A DNA stretch of 64,000 bases from Paralithodes platypus. Lineage: Eukaryota > Arthropoda > Malacostraca > Decapoda > Lithodidae. The notes under the pieces are model-generated. The model made no database searches and was not told the DNA's origin. It saw only the letters and a list, made by a program, of their open reading frames with translations. The stretch is from contig CM064505.1 of NCBI GenBank assembly GCA_032716605.1, forward strand, positions 49,207,865 through 49,271,864, in the 5' to 3' direction. The stretch's first letter is position 1. Each line of letters starts with the position of its first letter. The position numbers and the translations under genes are program-made. Shown one piece after another: positions 45,434 to 56,625 of this stretch.

Positions 45434-46506
45434 TATTGGAACAGAACTGCACCCAAACCATAACCTGAACAATCAGTACTAAGTACAAAAGGCAATGACA
45501 GGTCAGGGAGTTTAAGAACAGGACCACTAGCTAGTAACGAATTCAGCTTCTCAAAACATTCCATTGACTCTGGACTCCACTCCAATGGTTCCTTTATCCC
45601 CTTCCGTAACATATCTGACAAAGGTGAGGTTAAGGGAAGAAGCATGTTCAATGAAATTACGGTAGAACGATATCATACCTAGGAATAATCTCAGAGTTTT
45701 CTTGGAGGAGGGAGGAGATACACAGAGTACTGTTTGCACCTTGTCATCAATAGGTCTTAGAGTCTGTCCGTCTAGAACGTACCCTAGATACTGAATGGAA
45801 GTGAACCCAAAAACTTAAATTTTTCAGGTTTTACTGTCAAACCGTGCTGACGAAGGCATTGTAGAACAGCACATACAGCATTATCATGTCCTTCCCAAGT
45901 ATCTGCATATATCATAACATTGTCAAAGTAGAAGGAAACATTCTCTAATCCTGTTAATACAAGGCGCATCAGTCTAATATAAGTGGCACAGGCAGTAACC
46001 AGACCAAAGAGCATGCGGCAAAACTCCATCAAGCCCTTATGAGTGGGAAAAGCAGTTAGTGGTTTAGCATTATCTGTAAGAGGGACCTGATAATAGGCTT
46101 TGGTCAGATCTAATTCGGTAAAGTACTTGGCCCCCGAAAACTTGTGGAGATCATCCTCTAGTCTACACATGGGTTCTGCATGAAATTCAGTTACAGCATT
46201 CAGGACTCTGTAATCAATAGCCATCCTATACTTGCCATCAGGCTTCTTAATCATAACAACAGGTGATGAATGGGACGACTGAGAAGGTCTGATTATCCCT
46301 TGGCCGAGGAGGTTTTCAACTTCCTCTTCAAAATGGGGCTGGAGGTGTACAGGAATGGGATATAGTTTGGGCTTCAGTCGCTCAGTAGTACAGAGGGAGA
46401 TATCATGGGATAAGGTATTAGTACAACCTGGCTTGTCAGAAAACACGTCACCAAACTCCTCAATGACCTTCTTGATATCCTCTTTCTGCTCTGTTGTCAG
46501 GTGATT

Positions 46507-46817
46507 ATTTAATAGTGGCCCCTCCATCATTGACGATCTGCCTATTAATATAATAGTCTCCATTCAACACCCGCGTCAGCCGTTTTGAATATACCGCCGC
46601 GGGGATAAACAGAGTATTCCTCATAAGTGTAACGCAACTTCTCTTATGGAGTCGTCTATAGATCGGGTACCCACTACGAAAAAACTTTGTAAAAAATAAG
46701 AGAAAAACAAATTTAACTTAAACAATGTTATAACACGCTTTCCCCTTTCGGTGGATTTCGTGCGTTGTGGCAACCCAGCCGCTCCTCGCCAGGCGGCCAT
46801 ATCTCCTTCTTTTCCCC
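46507..46817 (+). repeat. DIRS-2 left inverted terminal repeat
   Basis: It begins ATTTAATAGTGGCCCCTCC. It matches the reverse complement of 53299-53614 through CAACCCAGCCGCTCCTCGCC, with few changes. Confidence 0.85.
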
Positions 46818-48060
46818 ACGCGCACCCAAGTCGGACGTGTCTCGCCTGAGCTGCTTCATTCGTCGTTCACTCAGTTTCTCGTGAGTCCTTACTCATTTGT
46901 ATATATCTGAGTTGTATTGAACAGGGTCTAGGATTAGCTAGCACAGGCTATCCATTGGGTGCCCGCAGGAAGTGTTAAATTAGGGTACTTCAGGCGCTTA
47001 CGTGTTCTCCAAGCCAGTCGCCACGTGTAAGTTTGTTCTTGTTTTTACGCGCCTTAGCTGTTGATTATTTCTAGTTACCAGGCTAGTTTTTCATCGCAGT
47101 AGGTCTTCAGTCCAGCGTGTTGGGCCTAGGGGCTATATGTTTCTTCAGTCTGAGCAGACGCTCCAGTGTAAGGATTGTCACACGTGGTGTGTGATCTTTT
47201 GGTGTTCGAGCCTGCTCCCGGGCCCCTCTCGTGGGCCTCTTCTCCTCGTGCTGTGGCCGCTTCATCTTCAGGGTTTAGTCTTTCTTCCCAAAGGTAAGGA
47301 TTACTGTTACCTAGTGGTCAGCCACGTTGAGGCTTGTTTCTTCTTAGGGTTTAGGAGTGCATTGTTATTATATGATATTTTATTATGCCCTTCCACCTTT
47401 TACCCTGTGTTCTCAGGCTCGAGTTTTCATCACGGGCCTCGAGTTCCCGGAGTCATTCTGTTTTGGGGGGGTTTTGTTTGGTTCAGGTTTAGTGGTCTTG
47501 TGCTATGGACTGTTTTTACCTTGTTCCTTGGCCCGCCGGCCCCTAGTCTTCGTACTCGGTCCGGCTACCGCCGCGCTGGCGTGCTTGGGCTTCCTTGTTC
47601 CCCTCTGTTTGACTAGTAGTGTACCACTACCCCTCCTACCGGCGCGCGTGAACGGCCCGGCGGAGGGAGGACGGCTTGCAACCATCACCCTTGTTCGACT
47701 CGCCCTGTGACGAACCAGTTTACCCCGGCGGCCCAGTTGGGAAGGATTGACTTGCTTGTTTTTTTTCCCCTCCCACTACGCCCGGCGGCACAGTTGGGTA
47801 TAGGATTTAGTAGTGTCTAACTAGCATGCAGCTGCAGGACGACGCGCGCTAGGTGTCCACTTAGGGCCAGTGACTCACGTCATAGGTAAACAGTCACGCG
47901 TGACTTCCCCCCGATTGAAAAGGGCGTGGGGTTGTCCAATACAACTGCCCGGAGGTGAGAAGATGGGTGGGCTGTGGCTCACTAGTTTTCTCTTCGCCGG
48001 GCAGTGAGTAGGATGCTATTATCACCCCTCAGGTTATCCTTATGAGCATTGATTCCTGGA
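46818..48060 (+). other. DIRS-2 leader, non-coding
   Basis: No supportable gene; small ORFs lack conserved motifs. CCGGCGG occurs at about 47657, 47725 and 47781. The last part (ATGAGCATTGATTCCTGGAA, about 48042) closely matches DIRS-1 at 6270-6290, which fixes the gag start region. Confidence 0.6.
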
Positions 48061-48119
48061 AATTTCTATTTCCAGACTCTTCATATCCGGTGCAGCTCAG
48101 CTGAGGAGGTACTGTCCCC

Positions 48120-50150
48120 AGGGAGGGGAGTCAGTAGCCATACCGAACTTTTGGATTTGCTCTACACCAACTTGTCTGTCTGTCCCAGTAGCAGCGCACA
48201 GGTTGTGTATCCGCTGTGTCAGATGTTTGGACAAGACTACCTTTTCATGGACGGCTAGTAAATGTCCGGTGTGCTCGTACCTTTTTGATGAATGGCTTGA
48301 CAACCAAGACATGTCTTGCTTATTAACTTTAATTGAGATTAAGACAAAATACCCCATACTAGGGTGAAATCTGGGTTAAGTACAGTTCCACGGGACAAGG
48401 TTTTCAAATCCTCTCGTTGTGATAGCCAAGTGTCAGGGACGCACATGGTAGGGACACCAGAAGTAGTTCTCCCCCCACTCACTCGGCAGGATGCAGGTAA
48501 GGAACTCACAGAACCAAGTCCAAGGGTAGAGGTAAAGGGGCCAACATGGGCTAGGAAAGTAAATTCTAGGTCCCTTAAGCGACAAAGACCCCAATGTGTT
48601 ACGGCGCAACAGTTAGATGAGTTTTTGCACAGAGTCCTCCAACAATGTGCTATATCCAAGCGCCCTGGGGAGTGTACTGAAGTAACGGTCACCCCACCAC
48701 AGGAATCTGTGCCTGTCGCCTCGCCGGACGATGAGGTTGTAATTTTGCATTCGGTTCCACCCAATCCCCAGTCACAAACCTCTAATGTTTTACCGGTCCA
48801 CGGACCTCTCAGTCCCCTGTCACCGACAACAATTAATGTGATTCCGGACACTGATATGCCAACAGCTGCGGCATTGTCTAACTTAAGAATCGCGCGGCGG
48901 ACTTACAAGCCGGGTCCGGAGTTACACCGAAAGAGGTCAAGGGGGCCCAACCAGGTTTCAACAGTGCCATTCCTTTGTCACAAACTAGCAATCTGGCAGG
49001 TAGCGTGACGGAAACTCGACAGTTTCGGGCACACAACCTAAAACCTGTACCTCCAAAATTACTATAACGAGTCATTCGGCGGCGAAACCCTTGACGCTTC
49101 CGCCGGATCCCGTCATACTTTTTGGTTCTGTCCCCATTGCTCCACTCCCCCCAGCTGTCACAAACGGGAGATCAGAGTCAGCTGTGGCTCCCGGTTACCT
49201 CATCTTCAGCAGGGGACAGGCACAAATCCACTGATGGTGAGATGCCAGTACCACCAGATTGGACCATTGAGGTAAATAGACATAAAACTTTCCGGGCCAA
49301 AGACGCCCAGGGAAAGGTCATAGGGTCCCTATTATAGCAATACCTAACTCTACTAGTTATCAGTATTTTGTGTATGAGCCAAGACGACTTGCCCCTCCTC
49401 CCCCAGATGTTCCTAGTTGCTCTGCTGGCTCTTGGACTGACGATAACGATCTTTCTAGTGATGCCACTAGCCCTCATGTCAACAATAACGATAATTTTCC
49501 GAGGTTGATTGAACCACGGCTAACATTTACTCACTCACAACCAAAGGGAATTAAATCTGGGAGAGGTGGGACATGGCCCATGGGTGCTCTGGGATCAGGA
49601 AGTCCAACAGTTTGCTATTGACATAACGACCAATGTTTCCCTACCAATTCCACCCCCGCGCCATATGGAGTTTGACTTGCTGGGGCCACAGCCAGCCGGA
49701 GTCCCACGAGCTATATTTGAGTTCCTCATTGCCCCTCAATTAGAAGCTAAACACTTCCCAGCTCCTTTCTTAATTTCAGACTCTATTGAACTCCAACGGG
49801 AGTTCCTAGTAAGGGATAACGCCCACCGGAAGTTTATTGGTTTTCTGCTCACTAGAGACACAGCTCAGGCCATTGCTAAACCAATGCCCAATCCGCCGGG
49901 ACGTCGGGAGGAAACTGTTACAGCTTTTCAACAGTACCTCCTGCCGAACCCAGCGGGTTCACTTAGGGATATCCGAACAGCCTTGTTTGAGGCAGTCCGA
50001 GCCAGACAGCTTCTCAGACTCCATATGGTGCAGGGGTTGCCCGAGAATATTTATTATAGGGTAATATTTTCCCCAATCCTAACAGCATCTATGGTGAATT
50101 CACAGACTCAGAGAGATGTAAATATGATGCTGAGGGTGGCATCACACTAG
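48120..50150 (+). pseudogene. DIRS-2 gag-like ORF1, multiply frameshifted
   Basis: The N-terminal Cys cluster (about 48190-48350) reads RLCIRCVRCLDK then KCPVCSYLFDEWLDN, the same CxxCxxC…CxxC layout as DIRS-1. After a shift comes 48364-49008, Ser/Pro-rich and basic. 49122-49337 carries DGEMPVPPDWTIEVNRHK, matching the GELPVPREWVI block of DIRS-1. 49566-50150 holds the core (GVPRAIFEFLIAPQLEA, SIELQREFLVRDNAHRKF, ALFEAVRARQLLRL, FSPILTASMV). Breaks lie near 48355, 49010-49120, 49340 and 49560. Confidence 0.75.
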
Positions 50151-50979
50151 GTTGTCTTAAGCGATGGACACGATAATGGCCAACGATTTGCGGGACTACC
50201 GGTTATCACACTGTAATACCCGCTTGTTGGTTTTTTGGGTTTTTCTCCCAGCTTCTAGAAGACTACCTCGCCCCAAGAAAACCCCTGTTTGTAGATCTCT
50301 TTCCCTACACCACGCTCTGGTCCAGGGTTCCGAGGTCTCCATTGCCCTTACATGAACACCCAGGCCGCGCCAGGGGTCAGTGCTACGTTTCCGGGCTGCG
50401 TCCCGGCACAGTAGACTGGTTTTTACGCCTTTGCTCTGGCGGTAACCTACTTTAACATTGACAGGTGTCGGATATTCTACGGCACCCGTGACACGTCACA
50501 CCAACCGCAAGAAGGGATCCCGGGTCAGCAACACAGGAGGTTGTTTTTACTTCCCCGGGCCCTCCTACGGTTGGGTTTTTTCGGCTTCACAGCCGGCCAA
50601 AGGACAGTATAACCAATGTAGGGCACACTTACAATGTGAGGGATGCTACGGGTAGTCGTCCTGCAGACTGGGGGTGGGGTGGGGGGGGTTGATTCTAACG
50701 AGCTTAAGTTAAGACTCCCACCGGTCGTTGGCCACAAGCTGTCCGAATACTCTACTGTAGGATGTCTAGCAACTCATTGAGTGAAACAGGTTTCAACCAA
50801 GGTAAAATCACAGTTATTCGCCATGGGCATCTAGTCACATAGTTGTTTAAACAAATGAGCAAATAAGGGCACATCTTAGGTAATATCGTCACAAGGCGTG
50901 ATGGAACGTGTGTCCCCAACACAAATAAGTTTTTTTAGTTAACTACTTCATTCAACGAAGGTTTTCTTTTAACTCCTCC

Positions 50980-52100
50980 ATGAGGCATAGCAAGACCTGG
51001 ATGACTCTCTGGTACGCAACAGGTCTTGGTCACAGGTGGCACGGTATCTGGTACAGTTCTCACCTCGGAGTACAATGGCGGTTAAGAAGGTTAACTTCCT
51101 CGAGGATACACATAAAGTCGGCTCGAGTAATACCTTTAGGTCGTATGAGACCGCCGGTAATCTTGATTACCATGCCGACCTCTTCCCTCCTGCAGTTGTC
51201 AGAGGGTCTAGACACTCTTGCTATGCCTCCAAATTTCTTCCGTGTTATTCTCATCTGGTTCCCTCCCCCCGCCGGGGTGGGGGGGGGGGGAACAAAACTT
51301 TTCTATTTTCTCCCGCCGGTGGCATGAGTAGCTTAGGTGCTGAGAACCATTGAGGACAAGTATAACAGTAAAGGAAAATCACATTAGTTGCCTCAGTCAC
51401 ACTCGTCAATGCTCCACCCTCGTGTCTTCCCATCACACGTTCTTGTGGTTCCATAAGGACCCCTCTTCGATATCACTGGCAGCAACCAACGTTGCAAGCC
51501 TAGTCAGACGAAGGTCAACTATACATTCCCGCCGGTTTTCCCGGTGGTCAGCAGTCACGTCAGTAACAGATTTAAAAGACAGCTAATAAGGTAACGAAGG
51601 TCATCAGAATGCCCTGTGGTTCATAGGCTATTGGCCCACTCAGTAGCCGGAGTTTTTTTCCATACGCTGCAATCTTACTTACCATGTTAACGGCAATTGG
51701 CTGGGATAAGCAAGGCCCTCGACTAGGGTCTTTTCCTTGTCCAAATCAATAAAGCCTTCTCACTAACAAGGAGCTTCCAGCTAGCCTGTTCTAAGTGTCA
51801 GAATACGCCCGACCGGAGCCACAGGAACGATGGCCTTAGATTTACGTGACTTAAATAATTAACCCAAGACCGATGGAATTCGATCTGTGTGACTTAAGTA
51901 AATTAACCTATATTCAAGTTTTGGACCACACCATGGTGGTTCACATTAACGACGGATGCTTCAGTCCTCGGCTCTTCCATAGCTTAAGCTGCTCATGCCA
52001 CAGGCACGGTAAATGGTTATTTGTAAGACATCATACCTATACTTAGGCAGACTCAGCTCCAGGGGAACGGATTAAGACACCCCTCCCCCCTGTTCTAACG
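50980..52100 (+). pseudogene. DIRS-2 RT/RNase H remnant, heavily degraded
   Basis: No continuous frame remains. At about 50994-51015 the frame LDDSLV resembles the catalytic YLDDWL of DIRS RT. At 51931-51978 PWWFTLTTDASVLGSS is a good match to the DIRS RNase H start (WW.TTDAS). Between and around these, stops and shifts are frequent. Only the RNase H motif is firm. Confidence 0.5.
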
Positions 52101-53125
52101 TTTGCTCTCCTTGCGGGTCCCCGGCCGGGTACAGTGTTCCGCCGCCCCGAAAGGATACAACATCCAAAGAGCTGCCCAAGCAGGTAATAGCATTAAGTGC
52201 CTCAAACCTAGTACGGTTCACTGTTTTTGCCGAAACATTTATTTAAGTTCCCCCCCCGGTTAGTGGGTGGGCAGGCGGATCCTTGGGTGCTATAGGATAG
52301 AGTCTACAGCGGCTACTTGTTAACTCCCCCATTTATGTACCCTACTTAGGATTACCCTACAGCAGTCGTTTCCGTCACAAAAAGAGTAACCCCCTCCTAC
52401 CATCATTTGTATCGGATATAAGTATGTGTCGGCGGGGTTTCTTCCCCCTTTATTATTGGCTCAAGAAAGATTGTTGGGCATCTCCCTTTTCGTGACGATA
52501 GCCATTTACAGGCGCTTCAGGAGGTTCCTTACGGCTGAGGAGCTACTGGTCATTGTGATATTAGTTTAATCCCTTAGGGGACGGAAAAGAGGGGGGGGGG
52601 GAGAGTATCACAATATACCCTCAAAACCTCTCCGCCGGTAACAAACTCCTCCGCCGGGAGGGCGTGGCTGATATGGAGCTAAATGAAAGCTCACATGTTG
52701 GTTTTTCTTTTCTATCATTGTGTAAAATGAAAGGTTATGTTAAAGCTGTTGTATAATTTTAGTTGTATTTAAGAACATTCTTCTTTAATAGTCACAACTA
52801 TACGAGTTCTGGTTGAGTATGAATCTGGTCAGACAATGTCAGTTTCATTACAGATAATAAACTATTTATAATCTAGTGATAAGGGAGCCAGGAATGTCTT
52901 GTCAAATCACTTTCAAATAGAATCTCGAGTTGAGATTACGTTTTCTAGGGAGCAGATCTTCTTCGAAGTAACGCACTGCTCCCATAACTTTTATATTTTT
53001 ATATATTTTATATTGTATGCTAACAATAAAGACTTATTCTGTTATACGAATTCTTGACTTTACCTTAAGGTTCTGAAGTTTAGGATATTATTACGAATGT
53101 CCCCCTCCAGTCTTGGGAATTCAAA
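52101..53125 (+). other. DIRS-2 3' region; recombinase gene not recognisable
   Basis: By position this should hold the tyrosine recombinase, but I find no GHRVSEL, HxxR or RYL motif. The short frame RRFRRFLTAEELL near 52510-52555 might be a relic of its C-terminus. A G-run (about 52590-52600) and two CCGCCGG motifs (about 52632 and 52651) match the layout after the DIRS-1 recombinase. From 52670 it is A/T-rich and non-coding. Confidence 0.45.
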
Positions 53126-53230
53126 CAGATCGTCAATGATGGAGGGGCCACTATTAAATTATAGGTTTGATTCCCGGAGGGAAGTAATGAAAACCTAATA
53201 TTTAGTAGGGGCCCCATAATCATTGACGAT
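53126..53230. repeat. DIRS-2 internal complementary region
   Basis: The left part (to about 53158) is the reverse complement of the element's first bases (from 46507). The right part (from about 53158 to 53230) is the reverse complement of the last 70 or so bases (to 53648). No mismatch was seen in the reading. Flanks TTACGAATGTCCCCCTCCAG on the left and CCATCCCCTTCCCATTCG on the right are shared with DIRS-1. Confidence 0.9.
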
Positions 53231-53298
53231 GTAGGGCCCTCCTATCCATCCCCTTCCCATTCGCTGAAATATCTTGGTTGTTATCTTGGTATAGCAGT

Positions 53299-53648
53299 AA
53301 AGGAGGAGATATAGCCGCCTGGCGAGGAGCGGCGGGGTTGCCACAACGCACGAAATCCACCGAAAGGAGAAAGCGTGTTATAACATTGTTTAAGTTAAAA
53401 AATGTCTTCTCTTATTTTTTTAAGAAGGTTTTTCGTAGTGGGTACCCGATCTATAGACGACTCCATAAGAGAAGTTGCGTTACACTTATGAGGAATACTC
53501 TGTTCATCCCCGCGGCGGTATATTCAAAACGGCTGACGCGGGTGTTGAATGGAGACTATTATATTAATAGGCAGATCGTCAATGATTATGGGGCCCCTAC
53601 TAAATATTAGGTTTTCATTACTTCCCTCCGGGAATCAAACCTATAATT
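53299..53648 (-). repeat. DIRS-2 right inverted terminal repeat and extension
   Basis: Reverse complement of 46507-46817, followed by the right-only extension TTAGGTTTTCATTACTTCCC through CCTATAATT. Confidence 0.85.
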
Positions 53649-55368
53649 CATGTCTAACTCTGAAAATCCTGAGGACGTAATAAGCTCATGAGTAGAAGGG
53701 AAGTCTAGCTCAGAATCCAAGTTTATATCTTCCTCCATACAGGCCTGAGAAACTAAAGGCTGATCATCAAAAGTTAACCTGGCCTCCTCATCTAGTACAT
53801 ATGCAAAGGATACCTGGGCCCTACGATAATACTGCTTTAAAAGATTTGCATGGTACAACTTAGGTTTGCCTTCTTCATCAATCAAATAATTAACCTTATT
53901 CTTACACTCTAGAACTTTATAGGGTCCTTTCCATGACATAAGTAACTTCCGTTGATCATCTGGAAGCAAGACAAGAACTTCATCTCCAGGTTTGAAGTTC
54001 CTATCTTGAGCTTTTACATCAAAATAAGACTTAAAATTCCTGACACTTATCTCTGCATTCTGGGCAGCAATTTTAGCACAATCTTCTAACTTATCTTTTA
54101 GTTCAAGGACATACTGATATAGTGGTCTATCATCACTCTGGACAGTTTTATCTTCCCACAGATCTCTTAGTACTGACAAAGGACCTCTTACCTGTCTCCC
54201 ATACAGTAACTCTAATGCAGAGAATCCTGTGCGATCACTGGGCATCTCCCGCATGGCAAACATCAAAGGGGAGAGATAACGGTGCCACTCTTTTGGTTTG
54301 TCTTCACACACCTTTCTGAGGGAAGCTTTCAAAGTGGAGTGAAACCTCTCTATTCTGCCATTTCCACTAGGATGATAGGGAGTAGTGAAAAGGGGCTTTA
54401 CACCTATCAGTCTATGCAATTCTTTCATTAGATCTGACTTAAACTGTGTCCCATTATCAGAGAGTATTTCCTTGGGAATGCCTACCCTGGAAAAGATGGA
54501 AATTAACGCCTCAGCTACAGCAATGGAAGATATATCCTTGAGAGGCATGGCTTCAGGAAACCCTGTGGCAAAGTCTGTCAAGGTAAGGTTATACCTGTGA
54601 CCTTCAGATGATGGTGGATTCAAGGGTCCAACTAGGTCTATAGCTACCCTGGAAAAAGGCTGTCATTATAGGCATAGGTTTGAGAGGCACTGGTTTTACT
54701 CTACCTTTAGAGGAAAAACGTTGGCACTTATCACATGATCGGCAATAGTCTCTGATGTCTGAGGTGAGACCTGGCCAGTGAAATTGTTCTTTTACTCTGA
54801 TTTCGGTCTTCCTATGAGAGAAATGACCTGCAAGAAGACTTTCATGAGCTGTAGAAAGGACAGACTTCCGACAATCTAGAGGAACACCTAAACTTAACTT
54901 TCCAACCCTATCTGGTTTCTTTGCCTTAATACACTTCCGGTACACAAGACCATCAATACTCTCATACTTGAACATGTTCTCATCTTTGGTCTCTTCTGTC
55001 ACACCCGACACACACTTCATCCTGACAGTAGCTAAGCTGGAACAATTCTGTTGTAGATCTGCAAATTGACTAGGGGTAACTTTTAAAGGCTCTATGGAGG
55101 GAGCCACAAGGGGATGAAGTTTCTTAGTTTTAGAAGACCTAGTCTGAACAGCTTGCACATTCTCAATTATTTCAACAGAAGTCTTTGGAGGTGGAGTCAG
55201 CTCGCCAAACACAGGAACAGAGTCGTATAAGGCTGGTTTTGGGGAATGAGAAACAGGACAAGAAATTTGAGGGAATACAGCATTAGATGGTTTATGAAAT
55301 TCCTTCTCCTTGACTCCTGGAACATTACCTATCAAGACACTGCAACATTTTATAGGAGCTCTGATCAC
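53649..55368 (-). pseudogene. Gypsy-2 integrase, upstream of RT (Gmr1-type order)
   Basis: 54604-55368 holds the zinc-binding HHCC domain (AHESLLAGH, then DYCRSCDKCQRF). A frameshift near 54650 leads to the core 53649-54623: LTDFATGFPEAMPLKD, ILSDNGTQFKSDLMKELH (second catalytic Asp), GRIERFHSTLK (Glu) and EWHRYLSPLMFAMREMPSDR. The C-terminal GPY/F module follows (VLVLLPDDQRKLLMSWKGPY, then KLYHANLLKQYY). An acidic linker ends FSELDMN, where DIRS-2 begins; the RT linker HLTTEQKED follows beyond it. Integrase therefore precedes RT in one continuous pol. Confidence 0.85.
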
Positions 55369-55436
55369 ATCGGTCCATCCTTCATAGTAGGGGCACCTGA
55401 GGAAACACTTTACACCTGGGAAAATATCAATCCTAC

Positions 55437-55733
55437 CTACTGTAGGTAATCAGATACTCTTACCATCTCACAATGGGTCACATCAACATCGGGAAGGGCT
55501 TCTTCTGACACTACAATACAAGTACACCCAGTATCTCTGAGTATAGTGGACACCCATGCTCCGTTAACTGTGCCTGAGGTCATGGATTGGGAATAAGAGT
55601 TGTTTTCATCAAGACAAAACCCTATTTGATTGGTTATAGGAGAGATATTGCTTTTAAATCTTAAAGGATTCTTGGGACAGCTAGGACGAAGATGGCCCTT
55701 ATCACCACAACCATAACAAGTTACATTGTTCAT
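55437..55733 (-). CDS. Gypsy-2 nucleocapsid zinc knuckle and protease
   Basis: A 98-residue open segment starts NNVTCYGCGDKGHLRPSCP, a CCHC zinc knuckle (C-x2-C-x4-H-x4-C). After about 45 residues comes WVSTILRDTGCTCIVV, whose DTG is the active site of a retropepsin-type protease. A TAG (55437-55439) ends the segment and the next frame (integrase leader) is shifted. It overlaps the gag frame by 4 bases. No cellular role is expected. Confidence 0.7.
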   Translation of the reverse strand: MNNVTCYGCGDKGHLRPSCPKNPLRFKSNISPITNQIGFCLDENNSYSQSMTSGTVNGAWVSTILRDTGCTCIVVSEEALPDVDVTHCEMVRVSDYLQ

Positions 55734-56625
55734 GTCAGCCTTACCACAGGGAGTTTTGCTGGCTTTACATTCTGTTGGGTAGTCTGCTCAGCGGGTTGTG
55801 CTTTATGATAACCAGTCTTCTTTGGCTTACCCTTTATAAAAGAAGTCCTTGGGTGTGAGCAATGGGCAGAAGTCCAACTGTCAGACAGCCTAACAGCATT
55901 TTTAAGATCTTTCACATCACTCTCCTTTAGATAGGTCCTCAACTCAGGTGACACTGAAGATATTAACTGATCTAGAATGATGTGTGTTCTTAGTGACTGG
56001 AACTCTTTCTCTACATCACAGGCCTCTATCCATTGGTCAAACAGACGCCCTAATTTTTTGGAAAAAAGTTCATAAGTTTCACCTTCTTTAAGACAAGCTG
56101 TTCGGAAATCCTGCCTGTACCCATCTGATGTCTTGTGGAAGCCTCTGAGTAGTGCCTTCTTTAAAAGATCATAATCACTGGTTATATCGTCTGACAAACT
56201 AGTATAAATGCCTACACACTTGCCCGTCAAAACACTCCCTAACCTAGCAGCATAAGTTTCATCATTGATGTTCAGTAATTTTGAAATCCTCTCGAACCTG
56301 ACTAAGTAAGATCCGATGTCCTTTCCTTCACGATACACTGGCAAGGTGGGTCTACTAGCATAGTCTCGATTATCATGGGGCCAACCCGATTTTGACTTTA
56401 TCTTTGCTAATTCCAGCTCATGTTCTCTCTCTTTTTCTCTAGCCTTCTCCTCTCTCTAGTCTTGTCCTCTCTTTCTCTTTCTCTATCTCTCTCCTCTCTT
56501 TCTCTAGCCCTTTCATCTCTTGCCTGCTTTTGAGCTTGAGCATTAATTACATATTTGGCTATATCAGCACCGACAAGTCCTAATAGCTCAGCCTCAGCCT
56601 TTAGGGGTTCTATGGTTGAATCCAT
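55730..56625 (-). pseudogene. Gypsy-2 gag, two frames
   Basis: The start is ATG at 56625 (MDSTIEPLKAEAELLGLVG), followed by a highly charged Arg/Glu coiled-coil-like run to 56407. A shift lies at about 56450. 55730-56344 holds the capsid core (YREGKDIGSYLVRFERISKL, CVGIYTSLSDDITSDYDLLK, YELFSKKLGRLFDQWIEACD, DQLISSVSPELRTYLKE), typical of metazoan gypsy gag with retrotransposon-gag helices. The zinc knuckle follows in the next frame. Confidence 0.8.

Larger units (their letters stand above)
43880..46506 (-). pseudogene. Gypsy-2 pol, RT and RNase H, split by LINE-E
   Basis: RT (45784-46506) has the linker EEFGDVFSDKPGCTNTLSHD, GIIRPSQSSHSSPVVMIKKP, AKYFTELDLTKAYYQVPL and LLFGLV-type palm residues. 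The catalytic motif reads SFYFDNVMIYAD, so the second Asp is Asn. A one-base insertion near 45806 and another near 45634 shift the frame. The RNase H beginning (LSTDCSGYGLGAVLFQY, 45403-45651) is cut by LINE-E and resumes at 43880-44191 (RYSTIERECLAIVFGVTRF, then KDNVGADFLSRAIG and a stop). The same end in Gypsy-3 shows the uninterrupted form. RT follows integrase in this element. Confidence 0.85.
46507..53648 (+). mobile_element. DIRS-2: DIRS-like retrotransposon with decayed genes
   Basis: It sits in the Gypsy-2 gene at the integrase/RT boundary (gypsy reads …FSELDMN, then HLTTEQKED on removal). Inverted terminal repeats lie at 46507-46817 and 53299-53614, the right extension at 53615-53648, and the internal complementary region at 53126-53230. 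ATT stands at the joins. The coding part is far more eroded than in DIRS-1, but gag, RT-like and RNase H signatures remain. Leader and 3' region share CCGGCGG/CCGCCGG motifs with DIRS-1. Confidence 0.85.

Noticed and set aside
52500..52560. Recombinase C-terminus in DIRS-2
   Set aside because: RRFRRFLTAEELL is suggestive by position, but no catalytic His, Arg or Tyr motif is present.
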